Positions 1-6,053 of a stretch of 8,980 nt of DNA are shown here, in pieces. The DNA comes from Acidobacteriota bacterium (GTDB lineage Bacteria > Acidobacteriota > Terriglobia > Acidoferrales > 2-02-FULL-67-57). Location of the stretch: contig JACQTG010000206.1 in the NCBI GenBank assembly GCA_016210895.1, forward strand, positions 1 through 8,980, given 5' to 3'. The position numbers and the translations under genes were made by a program. Numbering within the stretch: the stretch's first letter is position 1; the number at the start of each line of letters is the position of its first letter. The notes under the pieces are model-generated. The model was not told where the DNA came from. It saw only the letters and a program-made list of their open reading frames with translations, and did no database searches.

Positions 1-92
1 CGCCTAGAGGCTCGAAATCGCGCGCAGCGGGACCCCGCCCAGCCGGAGAGCCTTACCACAAGGTCGTCAGGGCACGGCTTCAGCCGTGCCGA
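1..92. repeat. Direct repeat, copy 1 (92 bases, cut by the window edge or starting there)
   Basis: Bases 1-92 match 239-332 with five substitutions and one two-base gap, a period of 238 bases. The unit starts CGCCTAGAGGCTCG and ends with a hairpin (71-90, GGCACGGCT / AGCCGTGCC around a two-base centre). It may extend left of the window. It carries no conserved reading frame, because the two-base gap between copies would break any frame. Confidence 0.85.
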
Positions 93-133
93 GAGCGTGC
101 CTAAACGAATGGGGCTTCAGCCCCTGAGGAAAC
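66..133. repeat. Double-palindrome unit A-B, copy 1
   Basis: Palindrome A (hairpin 71-90) is followed by palindrome B (111-124, GGGGCTTCAGCCCC) and a conserved CTGAGG tail. The same order, with exactly the same total length of 68 bases, recurs at 379-446. The two copies differ at ten positions with no gaps, and most differences fall in the linker between the palindromes. Conserved stems with a variable linker suggest that the folded structure, not the linker, is what persists. Confidence 0.8.
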
Positions 134-138
134 CAACC

Positions 139-159
139 TCAGCGGCTAAAGCCGACTGA
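139..159. repeat. Imperfect palindrome with GGCTAAAGCC core
   Basis: The core at 144-153 is flanked by TCAG on the left and ACTGA on the right, giving a stem with one bulged base. It belongs to the same core family as the neighbouring hairpins but has different flanks. Confidence 0.65.
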
Positions 160-173
160 AAGGAGCACCTTAC

Positions 174-193
174 GTCAGGGCTGAAGCCCTGAC
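174..193. repeat. Palindrome GTCAGGGCT / AGCCCTGAC
   Basis: A 9-base-pair perfect stem around a two-base centre (GA). It is followed by CTGACG and a run of seven A at 200-206. On the plus strand this is a hairpin followed by A. On the minus strand the hairpin is preceded by T and not followed by it, so neither direction gives a classical terminator. Confidence 0.7.
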
Positions 194-238
194 CTGACGA
201 AAAAAAGTCAGCCGCGGCGCCGAAGTCATCCTCGAACT

Positions 239-332
239 CGCCTAGAGGCTCGAAATCGCGCGTAGCGGGACCCCGCCCACCCGGGGAGAGCTTTACCACA
301 AGGTCGTCAGGGCACGGCAGCAGCCGTGCCGA
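239..332. repeat. Direct repeat, copy 2 (94 bases)
   Basis: Second copy of the unit at 1-92. In this copy the two central bases of the terminal hairpin region are changed (TT at 79-80 becomes AG at 319-320). The stem is therefore 8 base pairs with a four-base loop, where copy 1 has 9 pairs. What follows each copy differs: copy 1 runs into a second palindrome, copy 2 does not. The copies are thus units of a dispersed family, or an older tandem duplication later modified. Confidence 0.85.
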
Positions 333-378
333 AAAGCATACCCAGGAAACTGCTTGCGGGTAGGGCGTCCGGGAACCC

Positions 379-446
379 GTCAGGGCACGGCTTCAGCCGT
401 GCCGAAAAGGTCCCTAGGAGAATCGGGCTTTAGCCCCTGAGGGAAC
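379..446. repeat. Double-palindrome unit A-B, copy 2
   Basis: Second copy of the unit at 66-133. Palindrome A (384-403) is identical to copy 1. Palindrome B (425-436, GGGCTTTAGCCC) carries two changes and remains a hairpin. The spacing of A to B is unchanged. It lies about 65 bases past the stop of the minus-strand CNNM gene. Confidence 0.8.
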
Positions 447-483
447 AGACCAGAGACATAGCAATTCGCTGCTGCTCATCTCT

Positions 484-510
484 CCTCTGCCTCTTTTGCC
501 TCCTTTGCCT
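484..510 (-). repeat. Three tandem 9-mers (AGGCARARG type)
   Basis: Read on the minus strand, three consecutive nine-base units follow one another: AGGCAAAGG, AGGCAAAAG and AGGCAGAGG. The array directly abuts the 7-mer array at 511-531, immediately after the stop codon of the CNNM gene. It is purine-rich on the coding-sense strand. Confidence 0.8.
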
Positions 511-531
511 CTAACCTCTAGCTTCTAGCTT
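511..531 (-). repeat. Three tandem 7-mers overlapping the CNNM gene end
   Basis: Read on the minus strand, the units are AAGCTAG, AAGCTAG and AGGTTAG. They encode the last six or so residues of the CNNM protein and supply its TAG stop (511-513). Seven is not a multiple of three, so a change in unit number would shift the frame at the C terminus. Confidence 0.8.
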
Positions 532-1842
532 CTCGATCTTGACTTTGGCGATGCGGTGGCCTTCGACTTCCAGCACGGTGAAGCGCAGGCTGTCGTGGAG
601 GAACGACTCGCCCCCCGCGGGGATGTAGCCCAGGCGCGATAGGACAAACCCGGCCAGGGTTTCAAAGCCGCCCCCGCGAGGTAAATCAATCTCGTGCTCG
701 TGTTCGAGGTCCTGCAGGTTGGTCTTGCCCTCGACCACCAAGCCGGTTTCGGTGACCATCGGCCAAGGCCGCGCCGGCGCGTGCTCATCGGCTACGCGCC
801 CGGTAATCTCTTCGATGATGTCGGCCAGCGTTACCATCCCCTGCACGCTGCCGTGCTCGTCCACCACCAGCGCCACCTGCACGCGCTTGCGCCGGAAGTC
901 TTCGAGCAACGCGCCCAGAGTCCGCGTTTCGGGGACAAACAAGGCAGTGCGGAGGGTGCGGCGCAGGTCGAAGCTGCGCCGGGCCTGATCGGGGTTGGGG
1001 CTGTGGAGGATTTGTTCCAGGGCCTGGAAGAGGTCCTGGGTGTGGAGGATACCGATGGTAGCTTCAGGCGTGGTTTCATAGACGGGGTAGCGGTCGTAGC
1101 CATGATGCCGCACCGTCCAGAGCACCTGCTCCAAGCCGGCACTGACGGGCAGGCCGACCAGGTCGCGCCGCGGCGTCATCACCTCGTGCACCTGCACCCA
1201 CTTCAGCTCCAGCGCGCCTTCGAACATCTCGTCCTCACGCTCGCTCACCAAGCCGCGCTCACGCATCTGGGTCAGCGCGAGGCGGAGTTCATCGGCGGAG
1301 TGGACGAGCGCGGAACTTCGCATGGCTCGGTAGCCGATGGCGCGCAGGATGACGCGGCTCGAACTGTCCAGCAAATCAATCACGGGCCGAAACAGGGTCA
1401 TAAACCAGTTCATCGGCCGGGCCACGGCCAGGGCCAGCTTCTCGCTGCGCTGGAGCGACATACTCTTGGGCACCATCTCCCCCAGCACCACGTGCAAGAA
1501 GGTGATGATGAGGAAGGCCACGGTGATGGCGATGCCGTGCGCGACGAACTCGACGGGGCGGATGTCCAGGCTGGCCAGCACCGGCTCGATCAGCCGCGCC
1601 AGGGTCAACTCCCCCAGCCAGCCCAATGACAGGCTGGCGATGGTGATGCCCAATTGCACCCCGTTGAGCACCCGGTCGAGGTCGGCCAGCAAATGCTTGA
1701 CCACGGCCGCGCGCGGCTCCCCGGCACGCTGGAGCTGCTCCACCCGGGTCGGGCGCACGGTGACCAGGGAAAACTCCGCCGCCACAAAGAACCCGTTCAG
1801 GGCCACCAGCGCCAGAACCACAAACAATTGGATCAGAGTCAT
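511..1842 (-). CDS. CNNM/CorC (HlyC)-family membrane protein with CBS pair
   Basis: A 443-residue inner-membrane protein with the usual three-part plan. The N-terminal CNNM (DUF21) domain covers about 1-185: a first helix at 3-22, further hydrophobic segments near 62-78 and 98-120, and the family signature VLGEMVPKS at 119-127. A CBS pair follows (about 210-350), with VMTPRRD at 221-227 and a second unit containing VDEHGSVQGMVTLADIIEEI at 327-346. The CorC/HlyC C-terminal domain (about 362-437) contains GGGFETLAGF. Relatives take part in magnesium or cobalt export and respond to nucleotide binding at the CBS pair; the old name 'hemolysin' is not a reliable function. Length is normal. The ATG gives a complete first helix, but no clear ribosome site precedes it. 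The last residues come from a tandem 7-mer repeat. The gene stands alone, divergent from the adaptor gene. The family is certain; the transported ion is not. Confidence 0.93.
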   Translation of the reverse strand: MTLIQLFVVLALVALNGFFVAAEFSLVTVRPTRVEQLQRAGEPRAAVVKHLLADLDRVLNGVQLGITIASLSLGWLGELTLARLIEPVLASLDIRPVEFVAHGIAITVAFLIITFLHVVLGEMVPKSMSLQRSEKLALAVARPMNWFMTLFRPVIDLLDSSSRVILRAIGYRAMRSSALVHSADELRLALTQMRERGLVSEREDEMFEGALELKWVQVHEVMTPRRDLVGLPVSAGLEQVLWTVRHHGYDRYPVYETTPEATIGILHTQDLFQALEQILHSPNPDQARRSFDLRRTLRTALFVPETRTLGALLEDFRRKRVQVALVVDEHGSVQGMVTLADIIEEITGRVADEHAPARPWPMVTETGLVVEGKTNLQDLEHEHEIDLPRGGGFETLAGFVLSRLGYIPAGGESFLHDSLRFTVLEVEGHRIAKVKIEKLEARG

Positions 1843-1869
1843 CGGCGTGTCTGAAGCAGATTAGCCATT

Positions 1870-1878
1870 ATTGTATCA
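1870..1878 (-). promoter_or_regulatory. Extended -10 promoter element for the CNNM gene
   Basis: On the minus strand the sequence reads TGATACAAT: a TG extension, one base, then TACAAT, which matches TATAAT at five of six. No good -35 lies 16-18 bases upstream, as is common for extended -10 promoters. Initiation would fall near 1863, leaving a leader of about 20 bases before the ATG at 1842. Confidence 0.45.
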
Positions 1879-1901
1879 CGCCTGCCGTCAGCCACGGCTC
1901 A

Positions 1902-1916
1902 CCGGCGAGACGCCGG
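1902..1916. repeat. GC-rich hairpin CCGGCG / CGCCGG
   Basis: A perfect 6-base-pair stem with a three-base loop (AGA). It lies just upstream of the CNNM promoter element. It resembles short palindromes that recur between genes in acidobacterial genomes (from memory). It could be a repeat unit or an operator; the sequence alone does not decide. Confidence 0.5.
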
Positions 1917-2147
1917 CGCCACCACAAGCCAAAGGGTTCACAGAAGCCAGACGGGCAGGTCGCGTGGGCATGCTTTCTTTTCCTCGCCGCCTGCGTCTGA
2001 CAGAGAAGGAGGGAGCAATCCCAGGAGAAGCCAGACTTGCTTGTCGGGTCGCGGTAGGGTGGTTACGGCGAGCATCCGGTGGAATGCTAACCGAGGAACT
2101 TTTCGCGCGCCAGCATCGTATTCGTAAGCTGGAAGCCGAACCAGCCC

Positions 2148-2153
2148 GGGGGA
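2148..2153 (+). promoter_or_regulatory. Ribosome binding site of the adaptor gene
   Basis: GGGGGA ends eight bases before the ATG at 2162. It supports that start, which also leaves a complete N-terminal membrane anchor. Confidence 0.55.
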
Positions 2154-2161
2154 ACTAGCTT

Positions 2162-3361
2162 ATGCCGAGCAACAACCGGAAGGGCCACAAGAAGCTGTAT
2201 TTCATCCTGGGCGCGGTGGTGGTACTGGCGGTGATGGCCGGCAGCACGCTGCTGCGCTCGAACCACAGCATCGATCCCTCGAAGCTGGCCAAAGTCGAGC
2301 GCAGCTCGATTGCGCGCTCGGTGGTGGCGACCGGCAAAGTCGAGCCCCTGGCCAAGGTGGACGTCAAGTCAAAGGCTACCGGCATCATCAAACAACTGTT
2401 CGTCGAGTACGGCGACCGGGTGCGGCCGGGCCAGGTGCTGGCGGAACTGGATAAGGAAGAGCTGGCGGCCCGCGTACGGGAGGCGCGCGCCAACCTGCAA
2501 GCGGCCGAAGCCAACCTGGAAGCGGCCAAGGCTGCCTACGAGAAGAACAAGATCGAAGCCGAAGGCCCCGACGTGGCCTACTTCGAGCGCAACTTCGACC
2601 GCGCCCAGAAGATGTTCTCCGACGGGTTGATTGCCCAGGCAGCTTTGGACGAGGCGGAAAAGAATTTCTTTCTCGCACGCAACCACCAATTGGCCGCCCA
2701 GACAAACGTCCTGGTCACGAAAGCGGAAGTTGAGCGAGCCGGGGCGCAAGTGGCGCAGGCGCGCGCGGCACTCGAGCGGGCCGAGGAAGACCTGCGGAAC
2801 TCTACCATCGTTTCACCCATGGACGGCCTTGTGCTCGCGCGGCCGGTGGAAGTGGGCGATGCAGTCAGCTCGATTCTCGTGCTGGGCTCGCAGGCCACGC
2901 TGGTGATGACGCTGGGCGACGTCAGCGAGGTCTACGTCAAGGGCAAGGTGGACGAGGCCGACATCGGTAAGGTCTACATCGGCCAGCCCGCACGCATCGT
3001 GGTCGAATCGTTCAAGGACAAGAAGTTTGTGGGCAAAGTGACGAAAATCTCCCCGCTCGGCGAGGAGAAGGACAACGTCACCACCTTCGAAGTCCGCGTC
3101 ACCATCGAAAACCCCACCGGCGAACTCAAAGCCAATATGACCGCCAACGCCGAAATCATCCTGGAAGAAAAACACGACGTCCTGCTCATTCCTGAAACCG
3201 CCGTCATCTACGACCGCCAACGCAACACCTCGGTCGAGGTCCCGGATCCCAAGGCGGAAGCCGGCCGCCGCAAGCTCCCCGTCCAGACCGGCATCAGCAA
3301 CGGCATTAAGACCGAAGTTGTAGCCGGCCTGAACGAGGGCGACTCGGTCATCCTGCAGTAA
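2162..3361 (+). CDS. HlyD/MacA-type periplasmic adaptor subunit of an efflux system
   Basis: A 399-residue membrane-fusion (adaptor) protein. It would link an inner-membrane pump, either a MacB-like ABC transporter or an RND pump, to an outer-membrane channel. Residues 1-11 are short and basic, 12-31 form one membrane anchor, and the rest is periplasmic. The first half of the lipoyl/barrel-sandwich domain (about 52-97) includes VDVKSKATGIIKQLFVEYGD and GQVLAELD. A long alpha-hairpin of Ala/Glu-rich coiled coil spans about 98-212. The second lipoyl half follows with STIVSPMDGLVLARPVEVGD (214-233), then a beta-barrel with KVDEADIGKVYIGQPARI and a membrane-proximal domain ending GLNEGDSVIL. Length and layout fit MacA. 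There is no N-terminal lipobox cysteine, so anchoring is by the helix. No pump or TolC-like gene lies within view, so the substrate cannot be inferred from neighbours. Confidence 0.9.
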   Translation: MPSNNRKGHKKLYFILGAVVVLAVMAGSTLLRSNHSIDPSKLAKVERSSIARSVVATGKVEPLAKVDVKSKATGIIKQLFVEYGDRVRPGQVLAELDKEELAARVREARANLQAAEANLEAAKAAYEKNKIEAEGPDVAYFERNFDRAQKMFSDGLIAQAALDEAEKNFFLARNHQLAAQTNVLVTKAEVERAGAQVAQARAALERAEEDLRNSTIVSPMDGLVLARPVEVGDAVSSILVLGSQATLVMTLGDVSEVYVKGKVDEADIGKVYIGQPARIVVESFKDKKFVGKVTKISPLGEEKDNVTTFEVRVTIENPTGELKANMTANAEIILEEKHDVLLIPETAVIYDRQRNTSVEVPDPKAEAGRRKLPVQTGISNGIKTEVVAGLNEGDSVILQ

Positions 3362-3413
3362 CCTCTCCCGTCCCCGCGGCCTCACCCTGGCCGCATTTCA
3401 TCTTCTATCCGCA

Positions 3414-3449
3414 ACCGCTGTGGTGTAGAACATCCTCAGCCACAGGGGT
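3414..3449 (+). other. Hairpin downstream of the adaptor gene
   Basis: Bases 3414-3423 pair with 3440-3449 (CTGTGG / CCACAG extended outward, nine pairs and one mismatch), with a 16-base loop. The loop and right arm contain CATCCTCAGCC (3431-3441), which recurs downstream of the next gene. There is no T-run, so it is at best a factor-dependent terminator or a processing site. Confidence 0.4.
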
Positions 3450-3486
3450 GCGGCCAACGCGGGCAGAACAGAAAGAAAGACGACCG

Positions 3487-3515
3487 ATGACAAAAGGAAA
3501 CGCTTCGGCTAGGAT
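3487..3515 (+). promoter_or_regulatory. Sigma-70-like promoter for the acylase gene
   Basis: ATGACA (3487-3492, five of six to TTGACA), then 17 bases, then TAGGAT (3510-3515, four of six to TATAAT). Initiation near 3522 leaves a leader of about 20 bases before the ATG at 3543. The TAG at 3510-3512 is also the last in-frame stop before the gene. Confidence 0.5.
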
Positions 3516-3542
3516 GGCGGTCGCATCCGGCGCAGCACTTCG

Positions 3543-5942
3543 ATGCAAACAGCCCGCAAGGCCTTCCTTCTTGTTCTTGTCCTGATTCTGGTCGCTGCGC
3601 TCGGCGCAGTCGGCTGGTTTTACTGGCGGCTGTGGCGGGCACTGCCGACGTATGAGGGGGAGGTGCGGCTGGCGGGGGTGGCCGCCCGGGTCACCGTGCT
3701 GCGCGATGCCCGCGGCGTTCCCCACGTCTCTGCCGAAACGCTCGAAGACCTGCTCTTCGCCCAGGGCTACCTGACCGCGGAGGAGCGCTTCTGGCAGATG
3801 GAGCTGCTGCGGCGCACGGCGCGCGGCGAGGCCTCCGAAATCCTCGGGCGTGCGTTTCTGGAATCGGACAAGAGCAATCGGATTCTCGGCTTGGGCGACG
3901 TGGCCGAGCGGGCGGCGGAGTCGCTCGACTCCGAAAGTCGCACACATCTTGAAGCCTATGCGCGCGGCGTCAATGCCTACCTCGAAACTCACCGCACGCG
4001 TCTCCCGCTGGAGTTCCTCCTGCTGCGCTACGAGCCGCGGCCGTGGACGCCGGCCGACAGCCTGGCCGTGGCGCTCAACCTCTACAAGCTGCTCTCCACC
4101 AGTTGGCCCGGGGAACTGCTGCGGGCGAAGGTCACGGAGAAGGTCGGTCCCGCGCTTGCCCGCGACCTCTACGTCTCGCGCTCGGCCTGGGACCATCCCC
4201 TCGCGGAGCCCGGTGAGCGGCCGCGGCGGCGCGAGCGCCGGCGGGTCTATCTGGCCGGCTGCCGACACCCAGCCAGCGAATTGACCGCGCAGTTCCGTCC
4301 CTGGCTGCAGGAAGGTGTAGCGAGTGAAGCACAAGCCGCGGGCAGCAACAACTGGGTAGTGGCCGGGGCGCGCACGGCCTCCGGCCTGCCGCTGCTGGCC
4401 AATGACCCGCACCTGCCGCACATGCTGCCGGCGGTGTGGTTTGCCATTCATCTACAGTCGCCGGAACTGGACGTAGCCGGGGTCAGCCTGCCCGGTCTGC
4501 CCTTCGTCGTGCTCGGTCACAACCAGCGAATCGCCTGGGGGATGACCAATCTCTACCCCGACGTCCAGGACCTCTACCTTGAGCGCTTCCATCCCACCGA
4601 GCCCTACCGCTATCGCACCCCCACCGGCTGGCAGACCGCCGGGCGCCGGCTGGAAATGATTCAGGTGCGCGGGGAGGCCGACGTGGAGGTGGAAGCCCTG
4701 CGCACTCGTCATGGCCCCATCGTCCACGACGACGGCGGCGAGAAGCTGGCGCTGCGGTGGACGGCGCTTGAGCCGGAGATGCTCTCTTTTCCCTTCTACG
4801 AAATCAATCGCGCGCAGAACTGGGAGGAGTTTCGCGCCGCGTTGTCGCTCTTCAGCGGGCCCACGCAAAACGTCGTCTACGCCGACGTGGAGGGAAACAT
4901 TGGCTACTACGGCGCGGGGCACGTGCCCATTCGCCGGCGGGGCCGCGGCGAAGTGCCCGTGGCAGGCGAGGTCGCGGACTTTGACTGGGTACGTATCATC
5001 CCTTTCCCCGAGATGCCACAGGCGTTCAATCCGCCGATGGGTATCCTGGCCACGGCCAACAACCGCGTCGTTCCCGATGGTTACTCCCACTACCTGACCG
5101 ACCGCTGGGACGCCCCCTATCGCGTCGCCCGCCGCTATGACGTGCTCGAAAACCAGACCGGCTTCCGGCCCCAGGACTTCCTGCAGCTGCAGGGCGACCT
5201 GCTGAGCCAACCGGACCTGTTCTTGGCCCAGAGTCTGGTGGCCACTGCTTCGGCGGAGACGACGGAGACCCCGGAGACCCCTGCCCTCCGCGAAGCCGTG
5301 GAAATCCTCCGCACCTGGGACGGCCAGATGCGTGCCCACGAAGCCGCACCCCTTCTCACCACCGAAACGCGTCGCGTCCTGCTGGAAAACCTCCTGCGCC
5401 CGCGGCTCGGCGATGACTGGGACGATTATTCTTGGTCGGCCCACCCCCTCTTCCTGGAGAACGTCTTGCGTGAGCGGCCCGCGCGCTGGTTGCCGGAAGC
5501 CTATGCCGACTACGATGCCCTGCTCCGCTCGAGCCTGGCCACGGCGGTCGAGCGTCTCCGGGCCGAGTTCCCTTCCCGGACGCTGCGCAGCTTGCGCTGG
5601 GGTGAGCGCTTGCAAGTCCGCTTTCGGCACCCGCTGGGCGCGCGCCTGCCGCGCTGGTTCGACCGCTGGTTCAATCTTGGCGGGCCGCAGTCGGGCGGGC
5701 GCTACGCAGTGAAACAAATGACGCGCGGCATTGGCCCTTCGATGCGAATGGTGATCGATCTGGCGGACTTCGACCAGTCGGTGCTCAACATTACCGTGGG
5801 TCAGTCGGGCCACCCGCTGAGCCCCCACTACCGCGACCAGTTCCGCGCCTGGGATGCGGTCGAGAGTTTTCCCTTTCCGTTCTCGGACGCCGCCGTCGCC
5901 GCTGCCGCCCGCTACCGCCTCCACCTCCTGCCCGTCCCGTAA
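3543..5942 (+). CDS. Penicillin acylase family (Ntn hydrolase) amidase, membrane-anchored
   Basis: A 799-residue precursor of an amide-cleaving enzyme that matures by cutting itself. Residues 7-28 form an uncleaved anchor or signal segment, so the enzyme should act in the periplasm. The alpha chain follows, with the family signatures VTVLRDARGVPHV (50-62) and FAQGYLTAEERFWQME (72-87). A linker ends in Gly267-Ser268. Ser268 in GSNNWVV is the expected self-cleavage point and N-terminal nucleophile of the beta chain. His290 (NDPH) corresponds to the conserved beta-His23, and Asn443 (TQNVVYADVEGNIGY) is the likely oxyanion Asn. The C terminus has GQSGHPLSPHYRDQ (753-766). All catalytic positions are present and length is normal. 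Relatives hydrolyse beta-lactam side chains, acyl-homoserine lactones or other N-acyl compounds; the substrate cannot be read from sequence. An in-frame stop at 3510 rules out an earlier ATG. No ribosome site is evident. Confidence 0.93.
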   Translation: MQTARKAFLLVLVLILVAALGAVGWFYWRLWRALPTYEGEVRLAGVAARVTVLRDARGVPHVSAETLEDLLFAQGYLTAEERFWQMELLRRTARGEASEILGRAFLESDKSNRILGLGDVAERAAESLDSESRTHLEAYARGVNAYLETHRTRLPLEFLLLRYEPRPWTPADSLAVALNLYKLLSTSWPGELLRAKVTEKVGPALARDLYVSRSAWDHPLAEPGERPRRRERRRVYLAGCRHPASELTAQFRPWLQEGVASEAQAAGSNNWVVAGARTASGLPLLANDPHLPHMLPAVWFAIHLQSPELDVAGVSLPGLPFVVLGHNQRIAWGMTNLYPDVQDLYLERFHPTEPYRYRTPTGWQTAGRRLEMIQVRGEADVEVEALRTRHGPIVHDDGGEKLALRWTALEPEMLSFPFYEINRAQNWEEFRAALSLFSGPTQNVVYADVEGNIGYYGAGHVPIRRRGRGEVPVAGEVADFDWVRIIPFPEMPQAFNPPMGILATANNRVVPDGYSHYLTDRWDAPYRVARRYDVLENQTGFRPQDFLQLQGDLLSQPDLFLAQSLVATASAETTETPETPALREAVEILRTWDGQMRAHEAAPLLTTETRRVLLENLLRPRLGDDWDDYSWSAHPLFLENVLRERPARWLPEAYADYDALLRSSLATAVERLRAEFPSRTLRSLRWGERLQVRFRHPLGARLPRWFDRWFNLGGPQSGGRYAVKQMTRGIGPSMRMVIDLADFDQSVLNITVGQSGHPLSPHYRDQFRAWDAVESFPFPFSDAAVAAAARYRLHLLPVP

Positions 5943-5952
5943 GCTCCGCCAT

Positions 5953-5982
5953 CCTCAGCCGAGCAGCGGCTTTCGGCTGCGG
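5953..5982 (+). other. Hairpin just after the acylase gene
   Basis: CAGCCGA (5956-5962) pairs perfectly with TCGGCTG (5973-5979) around a 10-base loop, and CC/GG pairs extend it past one mismatch. It begins 11 bases after the stop codon and overlaps a second copy of CATCCTCAGCC (5950-5960). No T-run follows; a factor-dependent end of the acylase transcript is possible. Confidence 0.45.
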
Positions 5983-5991
5983 TGTATGAAT

Positions 5992-6020
5992 TTGTCTGCG
6001 TGCCGCAGTTGCGCTAGAAT
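5992..6020 (+). promoter_or_regulatory. Sigma-70-like promoter for xseB-ispA
   Basis: TTGTCT (5992-5997, four of six), 17 bases, then TAGAAT (6015-6020, five of six). Initiation would fall near 6027. The GTG codon at 6027 would then sit at the transcript's 5' end, so the ATG at 6054 is the better start of xseB. The promoter separates xseB-ispA from the acylase gene. Confidence 0.5.
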
Positions 6021-6041
6021 GCCGGCGTGGTGGCCAGCTCT

Positions 6042-6045
6042 GGAG
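6042..6045 (+). promoter_or_regulatory. Ribosome binding site deciding the xseB start
   Basis: GGAG ends eight bases before the ATG at 6054. No comparable site precedes the in-frame GTG at 6027. Confidence 0.6.
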
Positions 6046-6053
6046 CAGCCAAG

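Larger units (their letters stand above)
1..510. other. Gene-free region made of dispersed palindromic repeats
   Basis: No credible gene lies in the first 510 bases. The stretch is built from repeats: a long direct repeat, two double-palindrome units, further isolated hairpins and a purine-rich tandem tract, each listed separately. Seven hairpins share the core GGCT-NN-AGCC or a close variant, with cores at 76-85, 113-122, 144-153, 179-188, 316-325, 389-398 and 426-435. The block lies downstream of the minus-strand CNNM gene, so its transcript could end or be processed at these hairpins. None has the T-run of a classical intrinsic terminator on that strand. Similar palindromes are scattered between genes in acidobacterial genomes; the assignment to that class is from memory. 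Confidence 0.7.
1843..2161. other. Divergent intergenic region between CNNM gene and adaptor gene
   Basis: These 319 bases separate two divergent genes, so promoters in both directions are expected. On the minus strand there is an extended -10 box (1870-1878). A GC-rich hairpin sits at 1902-1916. An imperfect palindrome (AGCATCC / GAATGCT) lies at 2071-2088. I found no convincing -35/-10 pair for the plus-strand adaptor. An open frame at 1871-2158 (TTG start) exists but resembles no protein I know, passes through the hairpin, and lacks a ribosome site. Confidence 0.6.

Noticed and set aside
174..206. Intrinsic terminator at the hairpin followed by seven A
   Set aside because: For plus-strand transcription the hairpin is followed by A, not T. 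For the minus strand the T-run precedes the hairpin. Neither fits an intrinsic terminator.
117..299. A 60-codon minus-strand frame in the repeat region
   Set aside because: It runs through several palindromes and one direct-repeat copy. The two-base gap between the repeat copies shows there is no frame conservation.
1..446. CRISPR array
   Set aside because: The repeats are few, of unequal spacing and different lengths, are themselves the palindromic units, and there are no uniform spacers or cas genes.
694..1629. A 311-codon plus-strand frame across the CNNM gene
   Set aside because: Antisense to the well-supported CNNM protein. Its translation is rich in His, Gln, Gly and Arg with no recognisable domain.
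1943..2036. Ten-base direct repeat GAAGCCAGAC (1943-1952 and 2027-2036) as an operator pair
   Set aside because: Spaced 84 bases apart with unrelated flanks and no associated promoter that I could identify; chance is a sufficient explanation.
1871..2158. A 95-codon plus-strand frame in the divergent intergenic region
   Set aside because: TTG start, no ribosome site, passes through a GC hairpin, overlaps the CNNM promoter element and resembles no known protein.
3405..5924. Two long open frames on the minus strand (3405-4451 and 4452-5924) covering the acylase gene
   Set aside because: They are antisense to a gene with clear family motifs from end to end. Their translations are low-complexity Ala/Gly/Arg/His-rich, and long antisense frames are expected with strong GC bias at third codon positions.
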